Source: Pseudoxanthomonas composti (lineage in GTDB: Bacteria > Pseudomonadota > Gammaproteobacteria > Xanthomonadales > Xanthomonadaceae). Taken from it: 64,000 bases of DNA. Below the pieces are notes generated by a model. That model did no database searches. It saw only the letters and a program-made list of their open reading frames with translations, and was not told where the DNA came from. Shown piece after piece: positions 17,218 to 26,683 of this stretch; within the stretch, counting starts at the first letter, position 1, and every line of letters begins with the position of its first letter. The position numbers and the translations under genes are program-made. The DNA lies in NCBI RefSeq assembly GCF_004122095.1, contig NZ_SAWZ01000001.1, forward strand, positions 434,001 through 498,000, read 5' to 3'.

Positions 17218-19668
17218 ATGTCCCTCGCACGTACTCCGCTCCGTTCCGCCCTGACCTGCGCCCTGTTGTTCTCCCTGGCGACCCGCGCCGCCCTGGCCCA
17301 GTCCGGCCCCAGCGACATCGATCGCACCGCCTCCACGCTGGACACCGTGGTCGTCACCGCCGCCGGCTTCGAGCAGAAGATCACCGACGCGCCGGCCAGC
17401 ATCAGCGTGGTCACACGCGAGACGCTGAGCACGCGGCCCTATACCAACCTGGTCGACGCGCTACGCGACATGGAAGGCATCGACGTGGGCATGCAGAGCA
17501 CCGACAAGAACGGCATGGGCACCATCAGCATGCGCGGCCTGCCCTCGGACTACACCCTGGTGCTGATCGATGGACGCCGCCAGAGCAACGTCGGCGACCT
17601 GTACCCGAACAACTTCGGCGGCGGGCAGTTCAGCTTCATCCCGCCGCTGGATGCAGTCGAGCGCATCGAGGTCGTGCGCGGGCCGATGTCCACGCTGTAC
17701 GGCTCGGACGCGATGGGCGGGGTGATCAACATCATCACCCGCAAGGTCGCCGACACCTCGACCGGCTCGGTGACCATGGCGCACACCTTCCAGCAGGACG
17801 ACCAGTTCGGCGATGACGACAAGCTGGACCTGTTTCTGCAGGGACCGCTGGTCAAGGATCTGCTCGGCCTTGCAGTGCGTGGCAGCTGGTACGACCGCCA
17901 GGCCTCCAGCCCGGAATGGCCCGACCTGCCCCTGCCCTCGCCGCCGAATGACCCCGGCAGTACCTGGAGCCGCGACATCGGCTTCGGCGCCGGCGGGCGT
18001 ACCGTTGCCGCCACCAACTGGAATGCCGGCTTCCAACTCTCGCTCACGCCCAACCAGGACCACGACATCACCCTGGACTACGACGTGTCGCGCCTGAAGT
18101 TCGACAACAGCCAGGGCCAGACCGGCACGCTGGACAGCATCGGCAGCATCTGGCGCGCGGCCAATGCGGTCATTCCCAACCCCAACTTCAACCCGGCCCT
18201 GCCGGCTGGCCCCGGCAATCCGGCGACCATCACCCGCCGCGTGGTGCAGCCGCGCGTGGGCTATACCGCCTACCAGCGCTACGAGCGCGAACAACTCGCC
18301 TTGACCCACATCGGCCGCTGGGACATCGGTACCAGCACCACCAGCCTGATGCACGGCACCAGCAACAACCTCGGCCGCTCGCTGCCGCTGACGGTGGACG
18401 AACGCGCCGACGTGCAGGCGCTTTGGAACGCGGCCTGCGCGGCCGGCGGCGCCGCGCCCTACTGCGCCAACGCCAGCCGCGCCAACCTCAACGCGACGCA
18501 ACGCGCGCAGCTGGAAGCCCTGCTGCCGCGGCCGCTGCGCGCGCTGGAGATCGAGGCCTGGGTGCTGGACAGCAGGCTGGATATGGAACTGGGCCAGTCG
18601 CACAAGACCACCGTCGGCGGGCAGTTCAATCGCGCGGAAATGGAAGATGGCGTGTTCGGCATGTACGGCGATGGCTTCCGCGACGGCACCACCCAGCTGC
18701 ACCGGCAGTGGGCGCTGTTCGCCGAGGACAACTGGAGCCTGACCGACGCGCTGGTGTTCACCTACGGACTGCGCTACGACGACCACAACATCTTCGGCGA
18801 CCAACTCAGCCCGCGCGGCTACCTGGTGTGGACGGCCAATGCGCGGTGGACGGTCAAGGGTGGCGTGAGCACCGGCTACAAGACGCCCAAGCCCAACCAG
18901 CTGTTTCCGGGCATCACCGGCTTCGGTGGCCAGGGCGTGTCGCCGATGGTCGGCAGCCCGGACCTGCAGCCGGAGACCAGCACCAACTACGAGCTGGCCG
19001 CGTACTACGACAACCAGGACAACTTCAGCGTCAACGCCACGCTGTTCCTCAACCGGTTCAAGGACAAGATCGCCACCGGCACGGCGATTCCCAACTGCGA
19101 GATCGTCGCGGCCGGCGTGGACTGCGTGGACATCGGCCCGGGCTGGGCGGCGCTGGGCTATTCCACCTTCAGCCAGAGCACCAACATCGACCGCGCCGAG
19201 ACCCGCGGCGTGGAGCTGGCCGCGGCCCTGCAGCTGCCGGGCAACTTCGCGCTGCGCGGCAACTACACCTACACCAAGTCCGAGAACAAGAGCGGCGGCG
19301 CGCGGGGCCAGCCCATCGCCGGCAACCCTGCCGAGCACATGGGCAACGCGGTGCTGGAATGGCGCGCCAACGATGCGCTGAGCTTCAACCTTACCGCGGA
19401 GGGCCGCTACGACCGCTACAACGGGATCAGTACGGTGAGCGGCGAGCACCTGTACTACAAGGACTACACGATCTTCCACCTCGGCGGCACCTGGCGGGCC
19501 AATGACTTCCTGACCTTCAATGCCCGCATCAACAACCTGACCGACAAGAACTTCATCTCCCAGACCTGCGAGCTGGCGGTGACCCAGGATGCCTACGCCT
19601 GCACCGACGACTACCTGATCAAGGACCAGCGCCGCAATGTGTGGGTGTCGATGAATTTCCGCTTCTGA
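17218..19668 (+). CDS. TonB-dependent receptor, CirA/FepA-like
   Basis: 816 residues from ATG at 17218, with signal peptide (cut after ALA) and TonB box DTVVVTA (42-48). The plug domain shows PASISVVTRETL, GIDVGMQ, SMRGLPSDYTLVLIDGRR, VERIEVVRGPMSTLYGSDAMGG and INIITRK, a strong match to the FepA/CirA group of ferric-catecholate or colicin I receptors. The C-terminus ends in aromatic F (NVWVSMNFRF), as outer-membrane barrels do. The ligand is likely a ferric siderophore; the exact substrate cannot be told. Confidence 0.93.
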   Translation: MSLARTPLRSALTCALLFSLATRAALAQSGPSDIDRTASTLDTVVVTAAGFEQKITDAPASISVVTRETLSTRPYTNLVDALRDMEGIDVGMQSTDKNGMGTISMRGLPSDYTLVLIDGRRQSNVGDLYPNNFGGGQFSFIPPLDAVERIEVVRGPMSTLYGSDAMGGVINIITRKVADTSTGSVTMAHTFQQDDQFGDDDKLDLFLQGPLVKDLLGLAVRGSWYDRQASSPEWPDLPLPSPPNDPGSTWSRDIGFGAGGRTVAATNWNAGFQLSLTPNQDHDITLDYDVSRLKFDNSQGQTGTLDSIGSIWRAANAVIPNPNFNPALPAGPGNPATITRRVVQPRVGYTAYQRYEREQLALTHIGRWDIGTSTTSLMHGTSNNLGRSLPLTVDERADVQALWNAACAAGGAAPYCANASRANLNATQRAQLEALLPRPLRALEIEAWVLDSRLDMELGQSHKTTVGGQFNRAEMEDGVFGMYGDGFRDGTTQLHRQWALFAEDNWSLTDALVFTYGLRYDDHNIFGDQLSPRGYLVWTANARWTVKGGVSTGYKTPKPNQLFPGITGFGGQGVSPMVGSPDLQPETSTNYELAAYYDNQDNFSVNATLFLNRFKDKIATGTAIPNCEIVAAGVDCVDIGPGWAALGYSTFSQSTNIDRAETRGVELAAALQLPGNFALRGNYTYTKSENKSGGARGQPIAGNPAEHMGNAVLEWRANDALSFNLTAEGRYDRYNGISTVSGEHLYYKDYTIFHLGGTWRANDFLTFNARINNLTDKNFISQTCELAVTQDAYACTDDYLIKDQRRNVWVSMNFRF

Positions 19669-19688
19669 GTCCGCGCAGAGGGCAAGCC

Positions 19689-19771
19689 CGTGGGAGCGGC
19701 GCCGCAAAGGGGCTCTACCGGAGAGCCTCTTCGCGGCTGATGGCCATAGGCCACCCAGAGCCGCTCCTACA
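19689..19771 (+). repeat. REP-like palindrome
   Basis: Unit of the same family: CGTGGGAGCGG at the left, CCGCTCCTACAG at the right, with GGGGCTCTACCGGAGAGCC and CTTCGCGGCTGATGGCC in the core (in pieces). It follows the receptor stop by 20 bp. Apart from this and the Fur box, the 19669-20065 interval holds nothing I can support. Confidence 0.8.
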
Positions 19772-19910
19772 GGTTGATTTCGAACCCATAGTCCGCGGCA
19801 TGGAATGCGCGTTATGGCGAAGGACCGCGATGCCAGCGCGCCAATGGGTCCCCGGCCTGCCGGCCGGGGCCGCAAGATGACTCCACGGTCAGATGACGTT
19901 GATGTCAGGA

Positions 19911-19928
19911 ACGGTTCTCATTACTATC
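19911..19928 (+). promoter_or_regulatory. Candidate Fur box 2, upstream of the Fiu-like receptor
   Basis: Read on the minus strand, GATAGTAATGAGAACCGT contains GTAATGAGAACC, agreeing with ATAATGAGAATC in 10 of 12 positions; the classical AATGAGAA core is intact. It lies about 140 bp before the receptor start. Confidence 0.7.
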
Positions 19929-20065
19929 TGCGGCGCTGAACGGTGTCATCGACCGCCACGCCTCGCCTCGGCCCATGTCGCCGGGGCCAGCGGGCGGCAC
20001 GTGCCGTCAACGCCTCCTTAGCCAGATCGCCAGTGGGGGCCTTCACTACCCCAACTGGAACTCCG

Positions 20066-22471
20066 ATGAGCCACATCACCCGTCGCAAGCATGCGCCGGC
20101 CGCCCCGCGCGCGACCTGCCTGTCCACCACCCTGTTGACCGGCCTGGCGCTGGGCGCGCCGTTCGCGGCGCTGGCCGATGCGCCCCCCAGCGCCCCTGCC
20201 TCGCCCGCCACTGCCGACGCCGCGGCCGCTCCGGCCGACGCGGCCGAGCAGCGCGCGCGCCGCCACGACGATGCGCGCACCCTGGACCAGGTGGACGTGC
20301 ACGGCTCGCGCATCCAGGCCAGGGCCGTGGCCTCGCCCAAGTTCACCCAGTCCCTGCAGGACACGCCGCAGACCATCCAGGTCATCACCCGCGACCTGTT
20401 CAACCAGCAGGGCGCCACCACCCTGACCGAGGCGCTGCGCAACTCGCCGGCGGTGGGCACCTTCTTCGCCGGCGAGAACGGCAACACCAACACCGGCGAT
20501 GCCATCTACATGCGGGGGTTCGACACCTCCAGCAGCATCTTCGTCGATGGCGTGCGCGACCTGGGCTCGATCTCGCGCGACCTGTTCAATGTCGAACAGG
20601 TCGAAGTGCAGAAGGGCCCGGCCGGCACCGACAACGGCCGCACCGCGCCGACCGGCGCGATCAACATGGCCAGCAAGCGCGCCTCCCTGTTCGATGCGGT
20701 CGGGGCCACGCTCTCGGCTGGCGATGAAGGCCAGCAGCGCGCCACCGCCGACTGGAACCAGAGCCTGTCCGGCCTGCCCGGCACGGCCCTGCGCCTGAAC
20801 GCGATGTGGCAGGACAGCGATGTCCCCGGCCGCGACCACGTCAACAACAAGCGCTGGGGCATCGCGCCCTCGCTGGGCTTCAACCTGGATGGCGCCACGC
20901 GCTATTTCCTCAACCTGTACTACGTCAAGCAGGACAACATTCCCGATGGCTTCGTGCCGACCATCGGCCTGCCGGGCTGGGTGCCGCAACCCGGCCTGCA
21001 GCAGTTGGTGGGCCATCCGGTGAATCCGGAGAATTTCTACGGCACGCGCCAGGACCATGACGACGTGGAAGCCAAGCAGGCGACCTTCATCCTGGAACAC
21101 GACTTCTCCGACAGCGTGCGCCTGACCAACACCGCGCGCTGGGGGCAGACCACGCAGGACTACCTGCTCAGCGCCTTCATGAGCACCGGCGGTACCGCCG
21201 CCAATCCGCTGGCCGGCAACATCCGCTGGACCGACATCAACGACCTGTCCACCTACACCCTGATCCGTGGCAACAACACCTTCAAGGATCAGCGCAACGA
21301 GATCCTGACCGACCAGCTCAACCTGCGCGTGGACTTCAGCACAGGCGCCATCGCACACAATCTCAGCACCGGGCTGGAGCTGACCCGCGAGGAGCAGGAC
21401 GCGCACACCATCGCCAGCACCGGCACCCGGCCTGCGGCCAGTCTCTACGACCCGGACTGGAACGATGCCGGCACCCTGGCCTGGGCGCGCAACGGCACGG
21501 GCAGCCACGGTCGCACCGATACGCAGGCGATCTACGCCTTCGACACGCTCAAGTTCGGCGAGGATGTCCTGCTGACCGCCGGCCTGCGCCTGGACCACTA
21601 CAAGACCGATTACGTCAACACCGCCATCTGCAACAACGGCACCGGCCGCGGCGCGGTGCCCTGTAACGGCGCGCCGGTCGGCAGCGCGGTCACCACGGTG
21701 GACACCGACACCAGCGACACGCTGTTCAACTGGAAGCTGGGCGCGGTGTACAAGGTCGGCGAGGCGGTCAGCCTGTACGCCAACTACGCGTTGTCCCAGC
21801 AGCCGCCGGGCGGGGCCAACTTCGCCTTGGCCGCCGCTGACGGCGCGGCCAACAGCATCAACGCCGATCCGCAGAAGGCCAAGACCTTCGAGGTCGGCAG
21901 CAAGTGGAACGTGCTGGAGAACCTGGCGCTGAACCTGGCGGTGTTCCAGACCGAGGTGAGCAACGAGATCAACAGCAACGTGCTGGACGATTTCGGCAAC
22001 CCCACCCAGACCGGCGAGAAGGAGGTCAAGGGCGTGGAGCTGTCGGCCGTGGGCAACCTCACCGACAACTGGACGGTCTCGGCCGGGTACAGCCGCATGT
22101 CCACGCGGGTGGTGGAAGGCCCGGTGGTCTCGGCCGACCAGACCAGCAACCTGTCCTACACCCCGGACGATGCCTTCACTAGCTGGACCAGCTATCGCTT
22201 CCCGTTCGGCCTGACCGTGGGCGGCGGCGCGCGCTACGTGGGCCAGATGCATCGCGGCACCGACGGCGCGGTCGGCACGCCGACATCCATCAAGTCCTAC
22301 ACGGTCTACGACGCGGTGTTGTCCTATGACATCTCCCGTAACCTCTCGCTGCGCCTGAACGGCTACAACCTGTTCGACAAGCAGTACGTGGCGGCGATCA
22401 ACAAGAGCGGCTACCGCTACACGCCCGGCACCCCTCGGACCTTCCTGCTCAGCGCGGACCTGCGCTTCTGA
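20066..22471 (+). CDS. fiu: TonB-dependent siderophore receptor, Fiu-like (catecholate)
   Basis: 801 residues from ATG at 20066. A long signal/transit segment (to about ALADA, 38), a Pro/Ala-rich stretch, TonB box TLDQVDV (72-78), and plug motifs KFTQSLQDTPQTIQVITRDLF, MRGFDTSSSIFVDGVRD, VEVQKGPAGTDNGRTAPTG (in pieces) match the Fiu/FhuE branch rather than the CirA branch of the previous gene. The C-terminus is FLLSADLRF. Fiu imports ferric catecholates and dihydroxybenzoyl-serine. Linkage to piuC supports this, as does the Fur box upstream. Confidence 0.93.
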   Translation: MSHITRRKHAPAAPRATCLSTTLLTGLALGAPFAALADAPPSAPASPATADAAAAPADAAEQRARRHDDARTLDQVDVHGSRIQARAVASPKFTQSLQDTPQTIQVITRDLFNQQGATTLTEALRNSPAVGTFFAGENGNTNTGDAIYMRGFDTSSSIFVDGVRDLGSISRDLFNVEQVEVQKGPAGTDNGRTAPTGAINMASKRASLFDAVGATLSAGDEGQQRATADWNQSLSGLPGTALRLNAMWQDSDVPGRDHVNNKRWGIAPSLGFNLDGATRYFLNLYYVKQDNIPDGFVPTIGLPGWVPQPGLQQLVGHPVNPENFYGTRQDHDDVEAKQATFILEHDFSDSVRLTNTARWGQTTQDYLLSAFMSTGGTAANPLAGNIRWTDINDLSTYTLIRGNNTFKDQRNEILTDQLNLRVDFSTGAIAHNLSTGLELTREEQDAHTIASTGTRPAASLYDPDWNDAGTLAWARNGTGSHGRTDTQAIYAFDTLKFGEDVLLTAGLRLDHYKTDYVNTAICNNGTGRGAVPCNGAPVGSAVTTVDTDTSDTLFNWKLGAVYKVGEAVSLYANYALSQQPPGGANFALAAADGAANSINADPQKAKTFEVGSKWNVLENLALNLAVFQTEVSNEINSNVLDDFGNPTQTGEKEVKGVELSAVGNLTDNWTVSAGYSRMSTRVVEGPVVSADQTSNLSYTPDDAFTSWTSYRFPFGLTVGGGARYVGQMHRGTDGAVGTPTSIKSYTVYDAVLSYDISRNLSLRLNGYNLFDKQYVAAINKSGYRYTPGTPRTFLLSADLRF

Positions 22472-22503
22472 AGCCGGTGGCTTGCTAGGCTGATCGGCCG
22501 CCC

Positions 22504-22536
22504 GCACGGGAAGGTTGGCGCTTCGCCTTCCCGTGC
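22504..22536 (+). promoter_or_regulatory. Perfect 11-bp stem-loop between fiu and piuC
   Basis: GCACGGGAAGG (22504-22514) and its exact complement (22526-22536) flank an 11-base loop, 20 bases before the piuC start. There is no T-run, so it is more likely an mRNA stabiliser or partial attenuator than a terminator. Confidence 0.55.
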
Positions 22537-22556
22537 ACCGTCGCAGGAACTCCAAG

Positions 22557-23234
22557 ATGCTGCTGCATATCCCCGACATCCTCGATCCCGACCAGGTGGC
22601 CCAGATGCGCCGCGCGCTGAATGCGGCCGACTGGGGCGATGGACGCGCCACCGTTGGCGCGCAGGGTGCCCAGGTCAAACGCAATCAGCAGCTGCCCGAC
22701 GCTGCGCCCCTGCGCGAGCAGCTGGGCCGGCAGGTGCTGGCCGCACTGGAGCGCAATGCGCTGTACTTCGCCGCCGCGCTGCCACTGCGCACGCTGCCGC
22801 CGCGCTTCAATCGCTACGCCGGTGGCGGGGAGTACGGCTTCCACGTCGATGGCGCGGTGATGGCCGCGGGCGACGGGAAGCACGTGCGCTCGGACCTGTC
22901 CTGCACCCTGTTCCTGTCGGACCCGGAGGAATACGAGGGCGGGGAGCTGATCGTCAGCGACACCTACGGCGAGCACGAAGTGAAGCTGCCGGCCGGGGAC
23001 CTGATCCTCTACCCCTCCAGCAGTCTGCACCGGGTCGCGCCGGTGACCAGCGGCGCGCGCACGGCCGCCTTCTTCTGGATTCAGAGCATGGTCCGCGATG
23101 AGACCCAGCGCCGCACGCTGTACGAGCTGGACACCGCCATCCAGTCCCTGACCGCCAGCGGTGCCGACCGCGACGCGCTGGTGCGCCTGACCGGCGTGTA
23201 TCACAACCTGCTGCGGGGCTGGGCCGAGACCTGA
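22557..23234 (+). CDS. piuC: PKHD-type Fe(II)/2-oxoglutarate-dependent hydroxylase PiuC
   Basis: 225 residues from ATG at 22557 (AGGA eight bases upstream). The iron ligands are HVD (His96, Asp98) and His158 (SSLHRVAPV), and the 2-oxoglutarate arginine is Arg168 ([10 protein letters not shown]). PiuC proteins are regularly next to Fiu/PiuA-type siderophore receptors and are Fur-repressed; the substrate is not established, but modification of the imported siderophore or of envelope components has been suggested. It follows the receptor in the same orientation with no separate Fur box, so it is probably co-transcribed with it. Confidence 0.94.
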   Translation: MLLHIPDILDPDQVAQMRRALNAADWGDGRATVGAQGAQVKRNQQLPDAAPLREQLGRQVLAALERNALYFAAALPLRTLPPRFNRYAGGGEYGFHVDGAVMAAGDGKHVRSDLSCTLFLSDPEEYEGGELIVSDTYGEHEVKLPAGDLILYPSSSLHRVAPVTSGARTAAFFWIQSMVRDETQRRTLYELDTAIQSLTASGADRDALVRLTGVYHNLLRGWAET

Positions 23235-23282
23235 GCACGGCGGCTGTCGCCCTTGTCATGCCGGCGACGGGTCGCTAGTTGG

Positions 23283-23299
23283 GATCAATTCTCATTTCG
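23283..23299 (+). promoter_or_regulatory. Candidate Fur box 3, upstream of the PepSY/ApbE gene group
   Basis: On the minus strand CGAAATGAGAATTGATC carries AATGAGAAT, identical to the consensus core. It lies just ahead of the first gene of the five-gene group ending at 28254, so the group is likely an iron-repressed transcript of its own. Confidence 0.65.
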
Positions 23300-23330
23300 T
23301 GTTGTAATGACGGCTTCCCCGGGGCATCCC

Positions 23331-23978
23331 ATGCGGCGCGTGTCCAGCACTTCTCTCCCGTCTCCCCAAGCCCAGCAGCGCCGCGGTTTCTGGCTGCGCA
23401 CGCTGCACAGCTGGCACTGGATCAGCTCGGCGATGTGCCTGGTGGGCATGTTGCTCTTTGCCATCACCGGCCTGACCCTCAACCACGCCGCACGCATCGA
23501 GGCCAGCCCGCAGACGCGCAGCGCCACCGCGCAGCTCCCCGCCCCGCTGCTGCGCGCGCTTGGCACGCACGAGGAAGGCGATGCGCCGCTACCGGTAGTG
23601 GTGCGCGACTGGCTGGACGCCCGCTTCGACATCGCCATCGGCCAACGCCAGGCCGAGTGGTCGGCCAGCGAGCTGTATCTGTCCATGCCCACGCCCGGCG
23701 CCGACGCCTGGCTGTCCATCGACCGCGAAAGCGGCAGCGTGGAATTCGAGCGCACCGATCGCGGCTGGGTCTCCTACTTCAACGACCTGCACAAGGGTCG
23801 CAATGCAGGGCCGGCCTGGAGCTGGTTCCTGGATGTGTTCGCGGTGGCCTGCCTGGTGTTCTGCATCACCGGGCTGTGCCTGCTGCAGATGCACGCGCGG
23901 CAGCGCCGTTCCACCTGGCCGTACGTCGGGCTGGGGTTGGTGGTGCCGCTGATCCTCGCCCTGATCTTCATCCACTGA
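23331..23978 (+). CDS. PepSY-associated transmembrane protein
   Basis: 215 residues from ATG at 23331; the ATG at 23307 would start almost inside the Fur box and lacks a ribosome site. Motif RTLHSWHWISSAMCLVGMLLFAITGLTLNHA is a PepSY-type first helix with conserved histidines, followed by a periplasmic domain (about 55-150) and, after NDLHKGRNAGPAWSWFLDVFAV, two more membrane segments. PepSY-type membrane proteins next to TonB siderophore receptors are thought to help reduce ferric siderophores at the inner membrane, with the histidines as possible heme or iron ligands. Confidence 0.88.
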   Translation: MRRVSSTSLPSPQAQQRRGFWLRTLHSWHWISSAMCLVGMLLFAITGLTLNHAARIEASPQTRSATAQLPAPLLRALGTHEEGDAPLPVVVRDWLDARFDIAIGQRQAEWSASELYLSMPTPGADAWLSIDRESGSVEFERTDRGWVSYFNDLHKGRNAGPAWSWFLDVFAVACLVFCITGLCLLQMHARQRRSTWPYVGLGLVVPLILALIFIH

Positions 23979-23988
23979 AGGACTTCCC

Positions 23989-24519
23989 ATGCCGACCTTG
24001 CGCGTCACCACCTCCATCACCATCGCCCTCAGCGGCGCCCTGGCCATGCCGGCCTATGCGGCGACGCTGGAGGTCAACGTCGAGGTGCCCAAGCTCGACG
24101 TGGCCGAGTACCACCGTCCCTATGTCGCCGTGTGGATCGAGGACGCCAACCAGAAGGCCGCCGCCGACCTGTCGGTGTGGTACCAGATGCGCGACACCGC
24201 CGAGGGCCACGGCACCAAGTGGCTGCCCGACCTGCGCCAGTGGTGGCGCAAGTCCGGCCGCAGCCTGAAGGTGCCGGTGGACGGGGTGACCGGCCCGACC
24301 CGCCCGGTCGGCAAGCACGCGCTGAGCTTCACCGACAAGCAGCCGCAGCTGGCCAAGCTGGGGCCCGGCAGCTACACGCTGGTGGTGGAAGCGGCGCGCG
24401 AAGTCGGCGGCCGCGAGCTGCTCAAGATCCCTTTCACCTGGCCGGCCACCGCCGCGCAGAACGGCAAGTCGCAAGGCAGCGCCGAGCTCGGCGCGGTGAC
24501 CCTGGCGATCAAGCCCTGA
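23989..24519 (+). CDS. Secreted DUF2271 protein
   Basis: 176 residues with signal peptide (cut after AYA). The mature domain has [51 protein letters not shown] and [25 protein letters not shown], the DUF2271 pattern. These periplasmic proteins regularly sit between PepSY and DUF4198 genes in iron-uptake clusters, and a role in handling a reduced metal or flavin-linked redox partner is inferred only from context. It starts ten bases after the PepSY stop. Confidence 0.87.
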   Translation: MPTLRVTTSITIALSGALAMPAYAATLEVNVEVPKLDVAEYHRPYVAVWIEDANQKAAADLSVWYQMRDTAEGHGTKWLPDLRQWWRKSGRSLKVPVDGVTGPTRPVGKHALSFTDKQPQLAKLGPGSYTLVVEAAREVGGRELLKIPFTWPATAAQNGKSQGSAELGAVTLAIKP

Positions 24520-24563
24520 TCGGCAGGCCCGATCGGCAACCCCACTTCCCAACGGAAACGACC

Positions 24564-25373
24564 ATGAAGCGTTCGCTCACTTTCGCCCTGGCGCTGGCCG
24601 CGGCCACCGTGTCCTTCTCCGCCGCCGCGCACAAGATGTGGCTGCTGCCCTCGGGCACCACCTTCTCCGGCGCCGACCCGTGGCTGTCGGTGGATGCGGC
24701 CGTGTCCAACGACCTGTTCTACTTCGACCATGTGCCCATGCGCCTGGACGAGCTGAAGATCACCGCGCCCGACGGCCGCGACGTCACGCCGCAGAACGCG
24801 GCCACCGGCAAGTACCGCAGCGTGTTCGACGTGCAGCTGGCGCAGGAAGGCACCTACCGGGTGGCGATCTCGGGCGATGGCCTGTTCGCCAGCTGGAAGG
24901 ACAAGGACGGCAAGCCCAAGCGCTGGCGCGGCACCGCCGCCAGCTTCGGCGAAGTGCCCAAGGACGCCAAGGACCTGCGGGTGTCGCAGAACGCGATGCG
25001 TGTAGAGACCTTCGCCACCCGTGGCGCGCCCACGCAGACCGCGCTCAAGCCCACCGGCCAGGGCCTGGAGCTGGTGCCGGTGACGCATCCGAACGACCTG
25101 TTCGCCGGTGAGCCGGCGACCTTCCAGCTGCAGATCGATGGCAAGCCGGCCGCCGACCTGGAGGTCTCGGTGATCCGTGGCGACACCCGCTATCGCAATG
25201 CGCAGGAGGAGCTCACGCTCAAGACCGACGCGCAGGGCAAGTTCAGCGTAACCTGGCCGCAGGCCGGCATGTACTGGCTCAACGCCAGCGCCGAGGACGG
25301 CAAGACCTCGTTCCCGCAGGCCAAGCAGCGCCGCTTGAACTACGTGGCCACCTTGGAAGTGCTGCCGCAGTAA
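24564..25373 (+). CDS. Secreted DUF4198 protein
   Basis: 269 residues from ATG at 24564, with signal peptide ending SFSAAA and a mature start [14 protein letters not shown]. The conserved HKMWL beginning leaves a histidine at or near the mature N-terminus, as in metal-binding proteins of the DUF4198/NikK-like group, and the rest is beta-sandwich-like with a C-terminal Ig-like domain. A periplasmic metal-binding role (iron) fits the operon. It lies 44 bp after the DUF2271 gene. Confidence 0.87.
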   Translation: MKRSLTFALALAAATVSFSAAAHKMWLLPSGTTFSGADPWLSVDAAVSNDLFYFDHVPMRLDELKITAPDGRDVTPQNAATGKYRSVFDVQLAQEGTYRVAISGDGLFASWKDKDGKPKRWRGTAASFGEVPKDAKDLRVSQNAMRVETFATRGAPTQTALKPTGQGLELVPVTHPNDLFAGEPATFQLQIDGKPAADLEVSVIRGDTRYRNAQEELTLKTDAQGKFSVTWPQAGMYWLNASAEDGKTSFPQAKQRRLNYVATLEVLPQ

Positions 25374-25696
25374 GCGGTGGCACGGATGCCTTCGGGCAAC
25401 GCGTGGGAGCAAAAGTCGGCGCCGCGCAAGGAGGTGCGGCGCATCCACCGGAAACGGGCCCCCCCCCCCGCGTGATGCCCGGCGCTGTGGGGCATTCGCG
25501 CAGTGCAGTGATGATTGTTCGGAACGACGGAGCCGGCATACGGCGGTGAGGTCGCGCTCCTTCCCCGCGCTATTCGGCCGCGCCCGACACGTGGCGCGCG
25601 CACCTAGGTAGCTCAAGGCACGATTGCCTTCGATCTGACCATCCCACGCTTCATCGACCTCTCTCGCTCCAGAGAAAAGAGACAACGCCAGGTTTC
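25374..25696 (+). other. Intergenic region with an 11-C tract; no gene seen
   Basis: Between DUF4198 and apbE there is no convincing reading frame. The region contains a homopolymer of eleven C at 25459-25469, preceded by GGG, and an imperfect stem around 25420-25445. A separate promoter for apbE may lie here, but I cannot pick one out confidently. Confidence 0.6.
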
Positions 25697-26683
25697 ATGT
25701 CTTCCCCGCCCTCCATCGTTCCTGACCTTGCACTGGCCACCCTGGGCGGACAGACCATGGGCACGACCTGGTCGGTCAAGCTCAGCACCGCACCGCAAAC
25801 GGACCTGCATCGGCTGCACGCCGGCATCCAGGCACAGCTGGATGAGGTGGTCGCGCAGATGAGCACCTGGCGGGAGGATTCGCATCTCTCGCGCTACAAC
25901 GAGGCCGCCGCCGGCAGCTGGCATGCGCTACCGGCGCAGTTTCAGACCGTGCTGGGATGCGCGCTGGAGATCGCGCAGGCCAGCGATGGCGCCTTCGACC
26001 CCACGCTGGGCGGGCTGGTGGCCGCATGGGGGTTTGGCGCGCACGGCCGCGGCTTTGCCGTGCCTGGCCAGGACACCCTCACCCAGGCACTGCAGCGCGC
26101 GGGCTGGCGGCGGCTGCAGTGGCGGGGCCAGGCGCCACGTGAACTGCTGCAACCCGGTGGCGTGCAGCTGGATCTGTCGGCCATCGCCAAGGGCTTCGGC
26201 GTGGATCAGGTCGCGCGCTGGCTACGCTCGCGCGGCGTGCTGGGCGGCCTGGTGGAAGTGGGCGGGGAACTGTTCGGCTGGGGCCTGCGCCCCGATGGCG
26301 CGCGCTGGCGCGTGCTGGTGGAAACCGCCAGCGAACTCGACGCCGACACCGCGCCGTGCGTGCTGGCGCTGGACGGTGACGCGGTGGCGACCTCGGGCGA
26401 CCGCTGGCATCGCTTCGAGGCGGGCGGCACGCGCTACGCGCACACGCTGGATGCGCGCAGCGGCCAGCCAGTCACCCAGGCCGCGGCGGCGGTGACCGTA
26501 CTGGCGCACAGCGCGATGGAAGCCGATGCCTGGGCCACGGCGCTCACGGTCATGGGGCCCACCCAAGGCCTGGCATTTGCCGAGCAGCGTGGCATGGCGG
26601 CGCGTTTCGTCGCCCACGGCGCGCAGGGCCCCGTCATCCAAGCGACCCGCGCATTCCAGGCGAGGACGGTCGCATGCGGGTGA
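25697..26683 (+). CDS. apbE: FAD:protein FMN transferase (ApbE family)
   Basis: 328 residues. Motifs GGQTMGTTWSV, STWREDSHLSRYN, DGAFDPTLGGLV, DLSAIAKGFGVD, LVEVGGEL and RYAHTLDARSGQPV with C-terminal DAWATAL define ApbE. These enzymes attach FMN to threonine of extracytoplasmic flavoproteins. Here there is no signal peptide, whereas most ApbE proteins are lipoproteins, so it may act in the cytoplasm or be anchored otherwise. It overlaps the next gene by ten bases. Confidence 0.93.
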   Translation: MSSPPSIVPDLALATLGGQTMGTTWSVKLSTAPQTDLHRLHAGIQAQLDEVVAQMSTWREDSHLSRYNEAAAGSWHALPAQFQTVLGCALEIAQASDGAFDPTLGGLVAAWGFGAHGRGFAVPGQDTLTQALQRAGWRRLQWRGQAPRELLQPGGVQLDLSAIAKGFGVDQVARWLRSRGVLGGLVEVGGELFGWGLRPDGARWRVLVETASELDADTAPCVLALDGDAVATSGDRWHRFEAGGTRYAHTLDARSGQPVTQAAAAVTVLAHSAMEADAWATALTVMGPTQGLAFAEQRGMAARFVAHGAQGPVIQATRAFQARTVACG

